Source of the DNA: Candidatus Omnitrophota bacterium
Lineage (GTDB): Bacteria; Omnitrophota; Gorgyraeia; Velamenicoccales; JABMQK01
Length of the DNA: 14,814 nucleotides
Assembly: GCA_028712915.1 (NCBI GenBank)
Contig: JAQTPJ010000007.1
Span: 1 to 14,814, forward strand
Direction: 5' to 3'
Under the pieces are notes generated by a model. That model saw only the letters and a program-made list of their open reading frames with translations, ran no database searches and was not told the DNA's origin. Both the position numbers and the translations under genes were made by a program. Of this stretch, positions 11,810 to 14,814 are shown piece by piece. The number at the start of each line of letters is the position of its first letter. The first letter of the stretch is position 1.

Positions 11810-14651
11810 TTTTGTAATGCACAAGATTATCGGTACCCAGAATGAGCGCGAACTGAAGAAACTGCAGCGGACGGTAGAGGCGATAAATGCCCTTGAGCCG
11901 GAGATCTCCAGGCTTTCCGACGAGAAACTGCGCCTTAAGACCTCTGAGTTTAGGTGCAGGATTGCCGAGAATCTTAAAGCGCAAGGTTTTGAGGAGATAG
12001 AAGACACTAAGCAGAAAAAGAGTATTTTGCAATCCGTTTTAGAGGAAGTATTGGCTGAGGCGTTTGCGGTGGTGCGCGAGACAGGCAGGCGTACCGTCGG
12101 CATGCGGCATTTTGATGTACAGTTAATAGGAGGGCTTGTCCTTCACTATGGTAAAATTGCCGAGATGGCCACCGGCGAAGGAAAGACTCTTGTTGCCACG
12201 TTAGCGGCATATTTAAACGCGCTTACGGGAAAGGGCGTGCATATTATCACGGTCAATGATTATCTGGCAAAGCGCGACAGGGAGTGGATGGGCCCGATTT
12301 ATGAATTCTTAGGTTTATCCGTCGGGGTGATTCAGCATGATATGCCTCCGCGCCAGAGAAAAGAGTCTTATAACTGCGATATAGTCTATGGCACGAATAA
12401 TGAATTTGGCTTCGATTACTTAAGGGATAATATGGTTATTTCGCACGATGAGATGGTGCAGAGGGAACTTAATTTTGCCATCGTTGATGAAGTCGATTCC
12501 ATATTAATAGATGAGGCGCGTACGCCTTTGATTATTTCGGGCCCCGCGGAGGAATCCACGGATAAATATTATACAATCAACCGCCTGGTGCCGAAGTTAA
12601 AGGGAAAGACAATCCTGGAACGCGACGAAATAGCGGCAAAATCCAAAGGAGAAGACATCACCAGCGGTTTCGATTATATAGTCGATGAGAAAAATCATAC
12701 GGTGAGCCTTACCGAGGAAGGAATTTCAAGGTGCGAATCGCTTTTGGGCGTGAGCAATTTGTATGACGACATTTCAACCGAATGGGTACACCACATTATA
12801 CAGGCGATACGCGCGCATTCTCTTTATAAAAGCGACGTGGATTACGTGGTAAAAGAAGGAAGAGTCCTTATCGTCGATGAATTTACAGGTAGGCTTATGC
12901 CGGGCAGGCGCTGGTCCGACGGATTACACCAGGCGGTAGAGGCAAAAGAAGGCATAAAAATTGAAAGGGAAAATCAGACTTTAGCCACGATAACGCTCCA
13001 GAATTATTTCCGTATGTATAACAAGCTTTCCGGAATGACGGGCACGGCTTTCACCGAGGCAAACGAATTCAAGGCTATCTACGGTCTGGATGTTTTAGTC
13101 GTCCCTACCAATAAACAATTGATCAGGGCAAATTATGCCGACGCGATATATAAGACAGAAGAAGAAAAATTTAAAGCGGTGGTAGAGGAAATTGCCGAAC
13201 TCTACAACAAGGGAAGGCCTGTGCTCGTGGGAACGATTTCTATTGAAAGATCAGAGCTTCTAAGCTCGATGCTGAAAAAAAGAGGCATTCAACACAATGT
13301 CTTAAACGCAAAATACCACGAGATGGAAGCGCACATCGTTGCCCAGGCAGGCAAATACAAAGCAATAACAATTGCCACAAACATGGCCGGCAGGGGAACG
13401 GATATCATATTGGGTGGCAACCCGGAATTTATGGCAAAGAACATAGTAAAAGCTAAAGGCCTTGATTTGGATTCTGCCGACGGAAAGAAAGAATTTCAGG
13501 AAGAGTATAATAAAATAAAAGTACAGGCAGACAAAGAACACAAACAGGTGGTAGAGTTAGGCGGATTGCATGTTTTGGGCACGGAACGCCACGAAGCCCG
13601 CCGCATAGATAATCAGCTGCGCGGCCGTTCCGGCAGGCAGGGCGACCCAGGTTCATCAAAATTTTATATTTCTTTAAGGGACGACTTAATGCGCCTATTC
13701 GGCTCTGACAAGCTTATAGGCATTATGGATACGCTAGGCATGCAGGAAGGCCAGGTTATAGAGCACCCATGGATCAGCAAGTCTATTGAGGTGGCGCAAA
13801 AAAGAGTTGAGTCTTACAATTTTGAAATAAGAAAGCAGCTCTTGGAATACGACGATGTAATGAATAAACAGAGAGAAATAATTTATTCTCAGCGCCGGAT
13901 GGTCCTGGAGAATTCAGACATAAGTGAAACAATGTCCGATATGATCAGTGATGTATTTAATGACAGCATAGGATTATTTATACAGAAAAACCTCAATCCC
14001 GATAATTGGGATATAGCCGGGCTGGAAAATTGGCTGCGCGCTGAATTCGGGCCTAAGGTTGCAATAGATAAAAACAGAATCCTCGAGGCGGATAATAGCC
14101 ATGATGCGCAGGATTATTTATTGAGCGAAGTGACGCGCATATATAAGGAAAAAGAGAACCAGATAGGCAAAGATAATATGCGCCATTTAGAGCGTATGAT
14201 TACTCTTCAGGTTGTGGATGTGCGCTGGAAAGAGCATCTTTACGCTATGGATTATTTAAAGGAAGGAATAGGCCTGCGCGCATACGGGCAGAAAGACCCT
14301 TTGATTGAATATAAAAATGAGGGTTACCTGTTGTTCCAACAGCTCATTGAGCACATTAAAAAAGAAATAGTGGAATTATTGTTTAGGATTCAGGTTGCCG
14401 AGGATAAGGGCTTTAGGGCGGTTTTCGGTTCTTTGCCCGTCGAGCTTGTGCACAGGGAATTTTCAGGGCTTTCCAAAGTCAAGGCTGTTTCATCGGGAGA
14501 AAATTTACCAGCTAAACCTTTTTTGCCGAATGAAGGAACTGCCGATACTAAATCTTCCACAGTAAAAAGGGATTACCAGAAAATAGGCAGGAACGACCCC
14601 TGCCCTTGTGGCAGCGGTAAGAAATACAAAAAGTGTTGCGGCAACAGGTAG
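11802..14651 (+). CDS. secA: Protein translocase ATPase SecA
   Basis: SecA pushes preproteins through SecYEG using ATP. The 949 residues show every expected part: N-terminal [18 protein letters not shown] and Walker A A-T-G-E-G-K-T (123-129); V-N-D-Y-L-A-K-R-D (151-159); [14 protein letters not shown] (196-209); Walker [15 protein letters not shown] (229-242); then [16 protein letters not shown] and [11 protein letters not shown]. An Asp/Lys-rich insert of some 35 residues follows G-G-N-P-E-F, as in many non-proteobacterial SecAs, and helps explain the length above E. coli's 901. The C-terminus ends in the zinc-binding [15 protein letters not shown] tail, used for SecB or lipid contact. The start at 11802 aligns with other SecA proteins despite the 8-base overlap with prfB. 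Confidence 0.98.
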   Translation: MLNFVMHKIIGTQNERELKKLQRTVEAINALEPEISRLSDEKLRLKTSEFRCRIAENLKAQGFEEIEDTKQKKSILQSVLEEVLAEAFAVVRETGRRTVGMRHFDVQLIGGLVLHYGKIAEMATGEGKTLVATLAAYLNALTGKGVHIITVNDYLAKRDREWMGPIYEFLGLSVGVIQHDMPPRQRKESYNCDIVYGTNNEFGFDYLRDNMVISHDEMVQRELNFAIVDEVDSILIDEARTPLIISGPAEESTDKYYTINRLVPKLKGKTILERDEIAAKSKGEDITSGFDYIVDEKNHTVSLTEEGISRCESLLGVSNLYDDISTEWVHHIIQAIRAHSLYKSDVDYVVKEGRVLIVDEFTGRLMPGRRWSDGLHQAVEAKEGIKIERENQTLATITLQNYFRMYNKLSGMTGTAFTEANEFKAIYGLDVLVVPTNKQLIRANYADAIYKTEEEKFKAVVEEIAELYNKGRPVLVGTISIERSELLSSMLKKRGIQHNVLNAKYHEMEAHIVAQAGKYKAITIATNMAGRGTDIILGGNPEFMAKNIVKAKGLDLDSADGKKEFQEEYNKIKVQADKEHKQVVELGGLHVLGTERHEARRIDNQLRGRSGRQGDPGSSKFYISLRDDLMRLFGSDKLIGIMDTLGMQEGQVIEHPWISKSIEVAQKRVESYNFEIRKQLLEYDDVMNKQREIIYSQRRMVLENSDISETMSDMISDVFNDSIGLFIQKNLNPDNWDIAGLENWLRAEFGPKVAIDKNRILEADNSHDAQDYLLSEVTRIYKEKENQIGKDNMRHLERMITLQVVDVRWKEHLYAMDYLKEGIGLRAYGQKDPLIEYKNEGYLLFQQLIEHIKKEIVELLFRIQVAEDKGFRAVFGSLPVELVHREFSGLSKVKAVSSGENLPAKPFLPNEGTADTKSSTVKRDYQKIGRNDPCPCGSGKKYKKCCGNR

Positions 14652-14688
14652 AAAATAGATACCAGCAGCCCCGCCTTAATCTGTATAG

Positions 14689-14814
14689 ATGAAAAAAATA
14701 AAGCCACTCTTTTGTTGTTTATTAAGCGCATTCCTTTTAGCGGCATCATTGCCTATACTTAATTTATCCTTTCTTAGCTGGTTTGGTTTCCTGCCTTTAT
14801 TATTCGCTATCAGC
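14689..14814 (+). CDS. lnt: Probable apolipoprotein N-acyltransferase, N-terminal fragment
   Basis: The first 42 codons of a gene cut by the window edge. The peptide starts M-K-K-I-K-P-L and is then almost wholly hydrophobic: a first membrane helix (about 7-22), L-N-L-S-F-L-S-W-F-G-F-L-P-L-L-F-A (24-40). The W-F-G-F-L-P-L-L-F-A pattern matches the start of Lnt proteins, where an aromatic/proline-rich loop joins the first two helices. Lnt adds the third acyl chain to lipoproteins in the inner membrane, which suits the LptE-type lipoprotein in the window. No clear Shine-Dalgarno precedes the ATG, which lies 37 bases after the secA stop. With only 42 residues, another membrane protein remains possible. 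Confidence 0.65.
   Translation, partial: MKKIKPLFCCLLSAFLLAASLPILNLSFLSWFGFLPLLFAIS

Noticed and set aside
11555..12103. A 182-codon open frame on the minus strand across the prfB-secA junction.
   Set aside because: It lies opposite two highly conserved genes, has no recognisable motif, and its composition is that of an antisense shadow.
13630..13642. CCGGCAGGCAGGG in secA, resembling half of the uvrC palindrome.
   Set aside because: It encodes the universally conserved S-G-R-Q-G-D motif of SecA and lacks the other arm, so coding constraint explains it.
1..14814. Search for a defence system, CRISPR array, tRNA, rRNA, transposase or toxin-antitoxin pair.
   Set aside because: No such gene, repeat-spacer array or structural RNA pattern was recognised by reading; the coding space is filled by envelope and housekeeping genes.

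Overview
The window is a gene-dense, almost entirely plus-strand stretch of a Gram-negative-type (diderm) bacterial chromosome. BamD- and LptE-like proteins imply an outer membrane with lipopolysaccharide. The compact HolA and UvrC, and the BamD-like protein with its W-x-W-x-P-K start, look most like Candidatus Omnitrophota (OP3) or a related candidate phylum. That placement rests on remembered family patterns and was not checked by a search.

Layout. Bases 1-64 probably hold the tail of an upstream gene. A block at 57-2149 carries a GT-C-type membrane glycosyltransferase and a PilZ protein. After a 103-base gap with a candidate promoter comes bamD-lptE-holA (2253-4416), joined by ATGA-type or short overlaps. 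rpsT (ribosomal protein S20) is the only supported minus-strand gene; it converges on and overlaps the end of holA and is driven by a strong-looking promoter (TTGACA, 17 bases, TATAAA). Divergent from it starts a run of co-oriented, touching or overlapping genes: murJ, uvrC, a second GT-C glycosyltransferase, ogt, a pilT-like ATPase, prfB, secA and the first 42 codons of a probable lnt.

Functional picture. Most genes serve the cell envelope or housekeeping: lipid II flipping (MurJ), outer-membrane protein and LPS assembly (BamD, LptE), protein export (SecA), lipoprotein acylation (Lnt), surface glycosylation (two GT-C enzymes) and possibly pili and c-di-GMP signalling (PilT-like, PilZ). DNA replication and repair (HolA, UvrC, Ogt) and translation (S20, RF2) are mixed in. 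I see no defence system, CRISPR array, transposase, tRNA or rRNA.

The most interesting material is non-gene structure inside genes. Two exact copies of a 21-base imperfect palindrome lie in opposite orientation within uvrC, one in an odd N-terminal extension and one splitting the cysteine cluster expected to bind an Fe-S centre. A degenerate seven-base, telomere-like repeat (TTTAGGG-like) folds into a long inverted repeat at the end of ogt and encodes its C-terminal tail. The PilT-like ATPase has Thr where the Walker B catalytic Glu should be. No clear new multi-gene system is visible.
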